From: Metaphire vulgaris
Lineage: Eukaryota > Annelida > Clitellata > Crassiclitellata > Megascolecidae
Reading direction: 5' to 3'
NCBI GenBank assembly: GCA_018105865.1
Contig: CM030835.1
Location: 11,137,916 to 11,201,915, forward strand
DNA: 64,000 bases
The notes under the pieces were generated by a model. The model had not been told where the DNA came from. It did no database searches and was given only the letters and a program-made list of their open reading frames with translations. Each line of letters begins with the position of its first letter. The stretch's first letter is position 1. Shown here piece by piece: positions 24,701-34,563 of the stretch. Made by a program: the position numbers and the translations under genes.

Positions 24701-27700
24701 CCCCGTTTATTCAGCAAGCATGTAGTAGAGGTGCTAGATAAATCAGTTGTTAAGTCATCCGATCGGCTCCAATTGTCTCAAATTAAAATGAAGACAGGAA
24801 AATCGTGACGTTAGGTTGTCACTGGAGGCCCCTGGTGAAACTATGAGGTTTCTGTTTAGAACTTTAGAACATATGTCAGGGTGTATTCGAACTGAATGAT
24901 GACAATGTCAACTGTTCTCTAAACAATCGTAGGATTTTTCAATCACAGTAATCACCAAAATTTGCAGGCCTGTCCATGGGAATATTATTCCCATGGGAAT
25001 CCCATGGAAAAGGTCCCATGGGATGGCACAACACATATTATTTGTATTTTTCATGGGACAGTATGGCACAGTAGCCATGTCATAGTAACTTGATCTACAT
25101 CAGAGCTACTCCAAATTTTTTTAAAATTTTGTCACCTTTTTAAAGCTCCTTGCCCTTCTTTTTCTTCATTATATTTATATCTATTCTTTATTTTGTGGTG
25201 GGAAACCGGATAAATAAATAGACATGCATAGCCTTTTATAATATAGGACTACATTTTGGTGCGTCATCAGCATTTAAAATTATAAAAGACACGTAGTCGT
25301 ATTTAGCAGACACTAAACTTAAACTGTCATATATTTCATAATTTTATTTTAACTGTATTCCATATTAATACTATATGGGAAATCCATGGAATGAGATGCG
25401 ACAGGCATAGATTGCCATGGGATGGGACTGAAAAATATGTTCCATGGACAAGCTTGGATATTTGCTAATATTTTCATAGTTTTTCATCATATGATTTCGC
25501 AAAAAATCTTTCTACACTTTATCAAACCTCGATTTAAACAAGGATCCTTCAATACTTAACAAATACAAGATCATGCTTCATTTATGTAAGCTATACTTTT
25601 CCAAAAATTGACAATTTTAATCAGCATATTTTCAAAATATTGTACAGCAGCGGTCAAAATAATATCGGCTCCTTGCCCTTGTCTATTCACAAGTCTGAAA
25701 ATTAATTCGGTGACCATAAAATACATGTAACTGAAGGCCTTTTATCTAGAGTCGAGACCACGACTGAGTCGAAAAGGTTTGTTTTTTTTCAACAGGGTTT
25801 CAACGATTGCTTAAGCGTATTTAGAAATTGAGCACTACAACTGTTACCGTTCTGCAACAACTGTCCTATAGAGGTTGTAATAATTAGAACCTATAGACTA
25901 GACCGCGACGTTCTCGGTCAAACGTCGATGGAGCGTTGCAGATACTCGTACACACCGCGACGGCTTTAAATTGACGACTGTAGTGCTTAATATCTGTTCT
26001 GTATCGACTCTCAAATTAATCGTTATCAAAGCCACTTAAAACAGTTCCACATCACCCTTTCTAGCCTACCCATTACCTAGTACACACACACATACACATA
26101 CACACATACACACACACGCGCATATATATATATACTGACTTTAGTGATCCAAGTTTCTGCCAAAAAAGGAAGTCTGCATCACTTATCACTTTTAAGTATC
26201 GACACAATAATTTCTTATCGTCTCAGAGGCTATGTGCTTAAATTATGTTGACATCTGTAATTTTCAGACTGAACGTAGAGAAGATAACGGCTTTTATGTA
26301 CAGTATATACAAGAGTACGTATGTATTTCTCTGTGTACCGAACAGACGTTAGAGCCCACGCGGTGAATTTTTACGATATCGGTTGATAAGGAAAAAATAT
26401 TCAAAACGAATTTATTCAAGACCCAGGATTTCATATTAAAACGAACACTGTGCAAAATATATACTGTATATACATTATATATATATACATATATATCTCG
26501 TTAATTAATGACGTTTCAAAACTGATTATATATATATATATATATATGTCGTTGGTGTCTGCCGCAATATTTGTCTACAGCGTGTATCTGTCAGTTTTGA
26601 CAGCGCTTTAGACCGATTGCGGGTGGGGGATTCGTAGGAGTGAACTGACGTGACACGTGTCAAGTGACATATTTTGACTTCCCTCTTGTGCAATCTGCCT
26701 CTTGTTCAAACAAAAAAACGACGCGCATATAGCCATTAGCCAAGACATTCGTCTGCATCGGTTCATATCCACCTGTTTGATTTAGCTCGTTAGTTAATGA
26801 CGTTTCAAAACTGATTATGTAGAATTAATCGCTGCTCCAGGGTAACAGCGGAAACGCTAAGCATTATGGGATAAAAAGGGTGACTCGATATATGTACAAT
26901 ACCTACAGTGTATATATGATTGAATCGAAATGATTTGAATGAACTAATCTTACTCGTTCAATATTCACTCGTTCGTTCGTTCGTTCGTTCATTCTGTTCA
27001 ATTTTTTCTGTATAGGGGGCGAATTTCACTGGTTGTGCGAATACATTTTAGGATTGGTGGAGATCGACTTTGACCTGAAAGAGACATATTGTTCGCCGGA
27101 AAAAGCAAGCTGCGTGAAGGTCGGAGGGTCGGGTTCTGCTGCTGCTGGTCGGGTCAGTCCCGCCAGACACTTAATTCACACATCGACGACTCACCCGGAA
27201 CGCTTAGGCAATGAACCAGCGCCTGACCTGCTACCCGGTCTCAGGCATTCACAGCACAGCATCGAACCGCTAGAAGAACAGATCCAGATTTCCGGATTGT
27301 CGGGATCGGGAGCGAGAGATGGAAAGATGGAAGAGGACAAGTCAAACGGTCTTGACAACGAAGTCACAGGAATGAAAAGTTTTCCGAACGATCCAAGTCT
27401 GAAGAAGCGAGACTTTCCGGCTTTTCTAGCAGGCGTTCCGTTCGTGGAAGACACGGAAAAAGAATCCGTTGGGAGGTTCCAGAACTTTCCTAGATCGTCT
27501 CATGCGCCGGAGACGAAAAACCAGCGCGGCGCTCTGCTGGGGCGACTTCAGTTCCTCGAAAGTGGCGTCCTTGAACGCTCTCCTGTGGACCATTCACCGA
27601 CAACAGATGCAACAGTTGCAACTGCTGCAACAGCTGCAGCAACAGCTGCTGTCGGGCGGCGGCGTTCCGGCCGTCTCTTTCATCCAGCATCCGGCGTGGT

Positions 27701-28366
27701 TGCCTCTCGGCGGTTTCTGTCCAGCGTTTCAGAGTCCTGCAGAGAGTGCTCTGACGACTTCGAGAACGGGAAAAGGTGGGACTTTAGTGCTAGTGAGTTT
27801 CCAGTGGCGTAAACCAAGTCAGGTCAGACCCCTTTTTCGTCTCCTTGACGAGCAAAAAATCAAAAAACGTCGCCCTTATATTTTCTCTCAAGCAATAAAG
27901 GTCATCCGAAATGCACTAAAAGGCACAAAACATTGAGGGGGGATAATGGATACTCTGTCCTCCTTTACTAATTATTTGGGGGACCGTCCTCCGCCGCAGT
28001 TCCCCCGTGTTTTACACCCTTGTGAGTTTCAAGTAGGCCCCTATATGCGTTTGCACGTAGACCGTCATTAGCCCTTCTGTCACTCTCTTCAACCGAATTT
28101 CAAGTATTAACCCCGTCGACATCCCTTTATGACGTCATGGATGGCGATTTTCTGGAAAGGTTGTCTGCGTTTGAACTTATAATGAAGTCTTGGAGGTCAC
28201 GAGTCAGATCTATCAGTTCTTTTGAATCGCTTATCGGTAATCATCTTGGACGCAATTGGTCAACACAAATCGCAATGTAATTACAATAAGAAAATGCGCT
28301 GTAATAATAACTGCCCCCCGGGTGTTTGGACAAGACCAGAGAGTTTGCTATTTCAGCTTCTGTCTG

Positions 28367-28399
<33 letters not shown>

Positions 28400-28672
28400 T
28401 TTTCTGTCTCTTACTCCTTAACCCTCGTTCGTATGCCTAATGACTGCCCCTAGAGATTCGAAAACAATTAGTTTCTTGGCACGTAGCCAAAAAAAGAAGA
28501 AAGCGATTAACCTGAAGACCATTTCGATAACATTGCAGTAACACCTGACTAGCGCCGTTGAATTATCGCATTGCCTAAAATGAAAATTTATGTGCATGAA
28601 ATTTGGGTCGCAACATTTATACACAAAAGACACATTGACACACGTACGATATTAATTTATTGTATCGTGTGT

Positions 28673-28723
<51 letters not shown>

Positions 28724-31700
28724 GTAGCCAAGTTTCAATTAGCATTGGATTAGTTATTTTTTGTAACGCTGTCGACACAGACCCTTATGACAATCCGCAG
28801 CCTTTAGATCCAGCAAGATAAGCAGAGCACAATCTCACAGTTACGGCCAACCCCCCTCTCCCAAATCACCCACCCGTTCGTCTATATGGCCGAGCTATCA
28901 ACCCAACCCACATCCCACCCCGTATTTCACTCCACCCCTCCACACCTACCACGCTCTAACCTCCAATAAACAGGACGTTCTACTGTATTCCAGGGGTGAA
29001 GAACTTTTTTAATTAAGGTTCCAATATTTTCAATTTTTCAGTCTCGAAAAGAAAAATATTGTTGCTTGCCTAGTATAGGCCAACCAGTGATGCAGTTATG
29101 CGAGAGTGTGGGCGAAGTCCCAGCCAACACCAAATGTGCTGACTTCATGCCTGAAATGTAGTGTAATTTTTGATTTGTATTACATATATTATGGCATAAT
29201 AAAAGTAAATAAATAAACAACAACAAAAAAAACAATAATAATAATAATAATAATAATAATGTGATATTTTTCTGCAGCCCTGCAGTACTGAATATACCAG
29301 TAGCTGTCTGGACGTTATATGATAGCAAAACAAGGCATTTAGGCCTATAACTAATTATATAACATAAAATATTAGCATTCAATTTAACTACTCTCTCTTT
29401 GACCGTATTTCGACTAATTGGCAACTCCCCTATTCTTTGAATGATTTTGTTGATTTATTTTGAAAGTCTTCAAAAAATAAGATGCACATTCCAACGACGA
29501 TTTTTTTGCATAATCACCACCACTGAAAGGCATGCCTTGCGTAGCTAGGCCTATGATTATTGACAGTGGCGGTTCCACGTGGGGGATAAGTGGGGATGCA
29601 TGCCGCCACCGGACTTTTTTGGACTTTTTTTACTTTTGAAACCTAATTTTAGGTAAAAGTCTAGTAAAACTACGGGAAAAACTGCGGATGACCTTTTTCG
29701 GCTTGTCAACCTATTTTTCGGTTAAAGTGTTGTAAAATTAGGGATAAAATTCTCTGTTGTGAGCCTTTTTCGGCAAAGTTTAGATGGAGGTGGCAACTGA
29801 GTAACAGATTAATCCGCGGACTAAACAAGGGTATTGCATAAAAACACTGGCCCCGTATCGTGTAATCTGCGCCAGTCGCCCGGCCGAGGGCCTTGAAACA
29901 GAGATCAGCGCCTCTCTAGAAGCCTTGAGGTTAGCCTTGAGAAATCGGGAAGGACTTTACTTTTACTAGAACAATTTAAATTTGAGGTTGTTGATTGAAA
30001 TATTCCATTGTACTTTAAAGAAACGTCAGAGAGCTTTTGTTAACGCTTATATTTTCAGTAAAGTCTATTTTGTCATTTGAGACTGATCCTCATTGATTGA
30101 TACTTATATTCCTTGAAATGCCTGGACATTCGATTATGTTGGGCCTATTTGTAACGTAACGGTAATATTTATATAGCGCTTTTTGTATGAAACTAGGAGC
30201 AGTTGAATGGTTTGTTGATTAATTTATAGTCTACAGTATCATGTCTAAAGCTGTGGCTATAACGCCCAGGATTTTAAACATGTGGAGTCTAAATAATATA
30301 ATATAGTCCTATATACCAGTGGTTCCCAACGTGGAGCGTACGCCCCACCAGAAGGACATTTCATTATTTAGGGGCAATTGGGCAATTTCTCACTAGCTGT
30401 GTATAATTTAGAACAGGATAATTAAAATGACGATTGTTAAAGAACTGATGGAATATAGAATATAGTATTATATTCATAGAAGAAGCTTTCATTGCTAAAT
30501 GAGTAACGTATATTAATGCAATTCAGTTTTGTTTTGCATGTTTTGTATCTGTCGTTGCTGTTTTCATATAATTTCACGTTATTCTGATTATACAAATTCT
30601 GTGATTAATACTTCTGTTTATGTCACGGGGGGCATAACGATTTTTAAAAGATTTTGGTGGGGCATGGCCTAAAAAGGTTGAGAACCACTGTCCTATACCA
30701 TTAGGTTATTTTATTGCCAAGAAGACTAAAAGCCTAATTAGACGATAATCTTCGCGGCAGACGAGGGACACATTGTACCTAGCCCCATGGGCTATATGCT
30801 TTTGACAAATTGACATTTTACCCGCAATACATTCTACGTTGTGCTCAATTTTTAAAAAGTTAGAGGTCTGGCCTGCCACACCGAGATTTTTTGCTTCTGG
30901 TGGGGGTATTGAGCCAGCCTCCCCCCGAAGCAAGCCAATACTGATTCACCTAGCAAATGTTAAAATTCCTTGAATGTCTGCACAAGAGGTCGACGTTAAT
31001 CGAAAAATTAATTTGGGTGTTTTATGTGATTTTTGAAAGGTTCTGTCGAAAGAAGAAACGGAAATGTGGAAACGGCCTCCTATGGCAGCAACAGTTTCTC
31101 GCAGATTTCCACCACAAATGTGTCCAATTCTAGAGCGGAATTTCAGACGTCATGCGGGGAGCCAACCAGCCTCAAGGGCACGAATTCTGAGAATTATTTT
31201 TACGAATATCAGGGGCCTAAGGCCAGCAAATCTGGGGTTATCCCAAGAGATACAGATATTTATGGTCTACGGGCAGAAAAATGTGCTTCTTTGGCTCGAC
31301 CGGTTGAATGTCAACAGAATCTTGCATCGGAGTCAAAAGTCGCTGTTGCCGCAACCACTTTTGGAGGAAAATTTCGTTCGGCGGATTTCAGAAAAGAACC
31401 GAATCAAGAACGGCGAGAAACAAGACGACACCTGGCGAACGTCGCAAGAAGCCGGAAGTTGGGAAGGAGGAGGGGCATCGGCTTGGTTTGCCCTCGAGAC
31501 AACGGGGGGCGTAAAAGAACTTCCCGAATTCATGGGAACACGGGTCGGATGGGCAGTCCGAGACTTCTGCGGAGGGGATGGTCTTTCCAAGGCCACCCGT
31601 TCTGTCGCAGACGACACAATATTATTCGGACGTCATTTCACCGCCGAAGTTTCCAACTGCGCCTAGAGCGACGCGTCAACGCTCCGAACGGAACGAAATC

Positions 31701-32624
31701 TAGCTCGCCGAAAAGATTTCCCCGTGAAAATCTATCCGCCATCTCGGTAACAGACAGAGACAAGATCCATAAAACTAGAGGCGGCCACGATGTGCTGCTT
31801 TTGACCCAAGATTCGATCGAAGACGACGACGACGACGATGTGGAAAAAATCGGGCAGGTATTCTTCCAAGACGCAAAAAAGACCGAGTCCATTGCCGAAC
31901 GGAAATCGCGGTTTAGCGAAACGAAAGGCAAGATTTCATTGAACGAGAACGAATATTTAACGAATTCTACCGGATTTCCAGAATTTTCCAGCGATATTGA
32001 AGGACGATTTGTAACCACGAGCACGGCACTGGATAAACCATCATCATCATCATCATCGGCTGAGAAGGATTCCTTAAGAAGGACAGTGGGATCTCTCCAG
32101 CATCTTCCGCTATCCAGTGATAACGACGAAGGCCTACGGGAACTTCATCCTCTCCAGCAGCTTCATGCCATCATCCTTAGGACGGAAGAGGCTTTCGTTT
32201 CACGTCCGGAGAGGATACCCTTACAAGACCCACTGGATCCCTCTTCTTCTTCCAGGGAGATAGACCCCGCGAATGGCATCGACGTCATTAGTTCGACCAA
32301 TGACTGGAAAAAACGGAATGTTTTTCACTCGACAAGGGACCCGGAACATGGAATCGGAGCTTCCACCTTTTCCCAAAAGTCAGAATCCGGATCCAGTTCC
32401 AGGTTTCCGTCGCAGGAAAAGTCCGATCCGCTGCTGCCTTTTGATCCGGTTGACGGAGCACGAAGCTCGTCGGAGAAACCGCCGATCGGCAGCACTAGGA
32501 ACGTCTGTCCTTCGAGTAGCAAGGCCTCTGATTTTGGCTGCGGGACCGGTAAACTACCAGGTCAGGTGAGCTCGGTTAAGCCTCGGTCCGCGGCGCTCGT
32601 TTCCGCAGGATCGAACAACGGCGG

Positions 32625-32660
<36 letters not shown>

Positions 32661-33306
32661 GCGCCGGAGGAACGCGACTGTGCCGCGTCACGTCTGCCCG
32701 GAGTGCCGTAAGACGTTCTCCAGCGCCAGTGCTCTCCAGATCCACACGCGGACGCACACCGGAGACAAACCGTACCAGTGCACCGTCTGCGCCAAGGCGT
32801 TCTCTACGAAAGGCAACCTGAAGGTCCACCTGGGAACGCACGTCTGGAACGCCGGTCCCTCGCGCCGCGGTCACCGCCTGTCCCTGCCCCACGACCGCGT
32901 CGGGGCCGCCGTGCTCAGCCGGATGGTCCAGCAGAAGTGCTGCTCCCTGACCGCCGGATTTCTCTCTCCGGCGGTCTTCTCCGCCTACCCGTTGGGCGGC
33001 AGCGGCGGCCCCTTCCCCGGAGTTCAGGGGACTCTGTCGTCGTCCTCCTCCTCCTCTTCCTCGTCCTTCCCTTTTCCCCTCCCGGTGACCGGCGGGATCT
33101 TCGTTCCGGACCTTTTGACCGCTGTTCCGACTGCTGTAGGCGGTCATGCCAGAAAGAACGAAACCCCGACTGGAGGCGAAGCAGCGCTGAAACGCGAACT
33201 TCCTGAAGAAGAAAGAAGAACACGTTTTGGTCGGAATAAGCGGAGAACTCGATTTGAGCATAAAGAAGAACTCACTGACGAACTCCGCTTAGCTGACAAC
33301 CAGTAA
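19163..33306 (+). CDS. sall: Spalt/SALL-like zinc-finger transcription factor
   Basis: Three exons: 19163-19238, 27016-27775 and 31040-33306, all joined in phase 1. Exon 1 encodes [12 protein letters not shown], the SALL N-terminal motif known to recruit the NuRD complex through RBBP4/7. Exon 2 ends in a glutamine-rich stretch ([19 protein letters not shown]) like the SALL dimerisation/Q-rich region. Exon 3 carries one C2H2 pair (32689-32847) with the spalt signatures [17 protein letters not shown] and [10 protein letters not shown], then PSRRGHRLS as in the last SALL finger pair. Usual SALL proteins have three or more pairs; here only the C-terminal one is seen. Exon 2 starts and ends in different reading frames. 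Likely a nuclear repressor; function is inferred from family. Confidence 0.8.
19675..19737. repeat. TA microsatellite
   Basis: About 60 bp of uninterrupted TA. Confidence 0.95.
20384..20457. repeat. CT microsatellite
   Basis: About 70 bp of CT repeats, preceded by a CTGT-rich stretch from 20305. Confidence 0.95.
20893..20976. repeat. CATA tetranucleotide repeat
   Basis: About 80 bp of CATA units. Not a CRISPR: there are no spacers. Confidence 0.95.
20985..21180 (+). mobile_element. Non-LTR retrotransposon fragment (reverse transcriptase C-terminal region)
   Basis: Plus strand reads [27 protein letters not shown] and FRSTFSK before a stop at about 21180. The pattern (TRL..L..R.F.VAAAR.WN.L) is the conserved end of the RT ORF of CR1/I/jockey-type LINEs. 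Heavily 5'-truncated and placed directly after the CATA array. Confidence 0.75.
21751..21790. repeat. GT microsatellite
   Basis: About 40 bp of GT repeats. Confidence 0.95.
22107..22321. mobile_element. hAT-type MITE (diverged)
   Basis: Ends CTTGGGCGTAC and CCAGACGCCCATG are imperfect inverted repeats, flanked by CATATAAG and ACTATAAG (6 of 8 identical). Interior is homopolymer-rich and non-coding. Confidence 0.55.
22379..22648. mobile_element. hAT-type MITE
   Basis: Begins CAGGGATATTCGACTAAA and ends ATTTGAATACCCCCG with a perfect 8-bp duplication CAATAGAC. Carries a CGGGCCGC segment typical of many animal hAT elements. Confidence 0.75.
23642..23860. repeat. Left arm of a 220-bp inverted repeat
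   Basis: Nearly perfect inverted copy of 24495-24717, from TTGCTGAATAAACGG to CGCTGACGTCCTGTTG. The 634-bp spacer is not coding. Likely a foldback-type element or a recent inverted duplication. Confidence 0.85.
24495..24717. repeat. Right arm of the 220-bp inverted repeat
   Basis: Inverted partner of 23642-23860. The arms differ at only a few positions, so they are young or kept alike by gene conversion. Confidence 0.85.
24968..25455. mobile_element. MITE-like element with CCATGGGA-rich ends
   Basis: The left end CCTGTCCATGGGAATATT and the right end AAATATGTTCCATGGACAAG are imperfect inverted repeats. Multiple CCCATGGGA words lie inside both ends. The target duplication is not resolved. Confidence 0.45.
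26497..26530. repeat. Direct repeat, copy 1
   Basis: Contains TTAATGACGTTTCAAAACTG, repeated with one or two changes at 26786-26818. The intervening 255 bp is unique. Confidence 0.7.
26786..26818. repeat. Direct repeat, copy 2
   Basis: Second copy of the repeat at 26497-26530, lying about 200 bp ahead of spalt-like exon 2. Confidence 0.7.
27016..27775 (+). CDS. sall: spalt-like exon 2 (frame conflict, Q-rich end)
   Basis: The acceptor is TTTTTCTGTATAG before 27016 and the donor GTGGGA after 27775. Coming from exon 1, the frame is open from 27018 through the end of the exon. Yet the frame that continues into exon 3 is a different one, open only from 27430, and it is this frame that contains the Q-rich SALL-like segment and [12 protein letters not shown]. 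Either a 1-bp indel lies between about 27430 and 27600, or a short intron is removed (candidate acceptor TTTTCTAG at 27429). The usual SALL C2HC finger was not found. Confidence 0.6.
27802..28022. mobile_element. hAT-type MITE next to the exon 2 donor, with shared module
   Basis: Begins CAGTGGCGTAAACC and ends GTTTTACACCCTTG with a perfect 8-bp duplication TGAGTTTC. Lies 26 bp inside intron 2. Contains TTGACGAGCAAAAAATC near 27845, a variant of the shared module. Confidence 0.85.
28674..28720. repeat. GA microsatellite
   Basis: About 47 bp of GA repeats. Confidence 0.95.
29572..29800. mobile_element. Truncated hAT-type element
   Basis: Starts CAGTGGCGGTTCCACGTGGG, nearly identical to the left end of the complete element at 36994. 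Contains GATGACCTTTTTCGGCTTGT, a variant of the shared module. No matching right end was found. Confidence 0.6.
30317..30690. mobile_element. hAT-type MITE (CAGTGGTTCCCAAC ends)
   Basis: Begins CAGTGGTTCCCAACG and ends GGTTGAGAACCACTG, the terminal repeat known from hAT-Charlie-like elements. Flanks CTATATAC and TCCTATAC are similar but not identical. Interior AT-rich, non-coding. Confidence 0.75.
31040..33306 (+). CDS. sall: spalt-like exon 3 (C-terminal zinc-finger pair)
   Basis: Begins after acceptor GATTTTTGAAAG and runs 756 codons to a TAA stop. A long serine-, charge- and glutamine-rich region (a CAA run at about 32626-32660) precedes one finger pair: [17 protein letters not shown] and [17 protein letters not shown]. 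After the fingers come GC-rich coding sequence with serine runs, a hydrophobic stretch and a basic C terminus. Residues from about 31430 to 31680 are arginine-rich and low in recognisable structure. Confidence 0.8.
32689..32847 (+). other. SALL-type C2H2 zinc-finger pair
   Basis: Two adjacent C2H2 fingers with the CxxC and HxxxH spacing and the H/C linker HTGDKPY. The C-terminal SALL pair in vertebrates binds AT-rich DNA; the same preference here is inferred. Confidence 0.9.
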
Positions 33307-33415
33307 TTATTTACCAACTGACAATGTCAGCACCTTCACAAGATAACTGACAGTCACAGCTCGGCTCTTTAGAAGTTAAGAGGCATCGCTCTCAAGTTTC
33401 TCGAGTTCTCGCGCG

Positions 33416-33417
<2 letters not shown>

Positions 33418-33447
<30 letters not shown>
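33418..33447. repeat. GT microsatellite
   Basis: About 30 bp of GT, 110 bp after the spalt-like stop codon. Confidence 0.9.
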
Positions 33448-33448
<1 letters not shown>

Positions 33449-33623
33449 ACTGGATTAGGTTTCACGCCAAAAATCTGCTAGTGACCTAAATTTATGACCT
33501 TTGGACTTATGCAATAGGGACACATTGTTCTTTATGTGAGATTTCGCCAATGCTGAGACCCAGTTTCGTTCGTCTTGCTTGAACCTTTAATGCAGGTGAC
33601 GTTTCACTCTGCATACCTGAAAC

Positions 33624-34074
33624 CAGGGATATTTTTACACCCCCTAACATCCCCCAACACCCCCAATTTAAGGTCGGCGGCACCGCCCCCCCCCCCCAAA
33701 TTTTGTAATGTGACAATGGTATGCATACAAAATGCATACTAATTAGCTCCGGACAACCCCCCCCCAAATTTGAGATCGACACCCCCCAAATTCAGGGACG
33801 TCATTTGGGGGCAGGGGCATTTGCCCCCCTGATTTTGAGGGGAAAATTTTTTTTGTCAATGTTTGTGTTATTTTAGATTTTACACGCCCTAAAGGAGTGC
33901 TTGATGATGTTATAAGAGTAACCGTGAAAATTGGCTGACAAGCAAAAAAAGGTCATCAACTTTTTCGCAAACTTGTACGTAACTTGTCAGGTCGAAAGTG
34001 TTTTGCCCCCCCTCCCCCTGAAAAACAGTGAAATGACGTCTCTGCCCAAATTAACAATCCTAGAAATATCCCTG
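33624..34074. mobile_element. hAT-type element containing a second hAT MITE
   Basis: Begins CAGGGATATTTTTACA and ends TAGAAATATCCCTG with a perfect 8-bp duplication CCTGAAAC. Its right half is occupied by the element at 33793-34044. Confidence 0.85.
33793..34044. mobile_element. hAT-type MITE, CAGGGACGTCATTT family, nested
   Basis: Begins CAGGGACGTCATTT and ends AAATGACGTCTCTG with a perfect 8-bp duplication CCCAAATT. Contains the module CTGACAAGCAAAAAAAGGTC near 33938. The same family occurs at 37180 and 37588. Confidence 0.88.
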
Positions 34075-34511
34075 CCTGAAACTATCTGGATTTCAAGATC
34101 AATCTTTTAAATCGTAGACGACAGTGTTCCTATTTACTGGCCAGACCATTAGTCTTAGCTCCATAATTTATCGTCTCGAAATATTAAACTTGTAAGCCAT
34201 GAACACGACGCCCCCAATAGGCGTCAAAACTTTAAGCGTAAGCGAACGCGAAGACAAAAAAATATTGTATTGCCGCAGAGATCTTAGAAATAAGTTTACG
34301 CTGATATATTTTAGCCAAAGACTATAAAATCCAGTGAAAAACAGTTTAATTTACTCGAAGAAACGCCTAGAAATCCAAGATACAATTAACAACATTCACG
34401 AATATGATACAGTTGGTATCATTGATGCCTGAAACAAAGCTTAAGGCTAAGCGCCACTCTACATTCAATAGATTAAACAAAAGCAAAATACAAGTACCAA
34501 CATTAAACGCC

Positions 34512-34563
<52 letters not shown>

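Larger units (their letters stand above)
19239..27015 (+). other. spalt-like intron 1
   Basis: 7.8 kb without a recognised exon. Contains TA, CT, GT and CATA microsatellites, a LINE fragment, two hAT-type MITEs, a 219-bp inverted repeat pair and another MITE-like element (24968-25455). Confidence 0.65.
27776..31039 (+). other. spalt-like intron 2
   Basis: Contains two hAT MITEs (27802-28022 and 30317-30690), a truncated hAT relative near 29572, a GA array (28674-28720) and AT-rich sequence. The additional SALL finger pairs expected in this gene were not found here in any frame. Confidence 0.6.

Noticed and set aside
31064..31666. 200-codon overlapping frame in spalt-like exon 3
   Set aside because: It does not continue to the zinc fingers and has no recognised domain. 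The other frame is open through to the finger pair and fits the splice phase.
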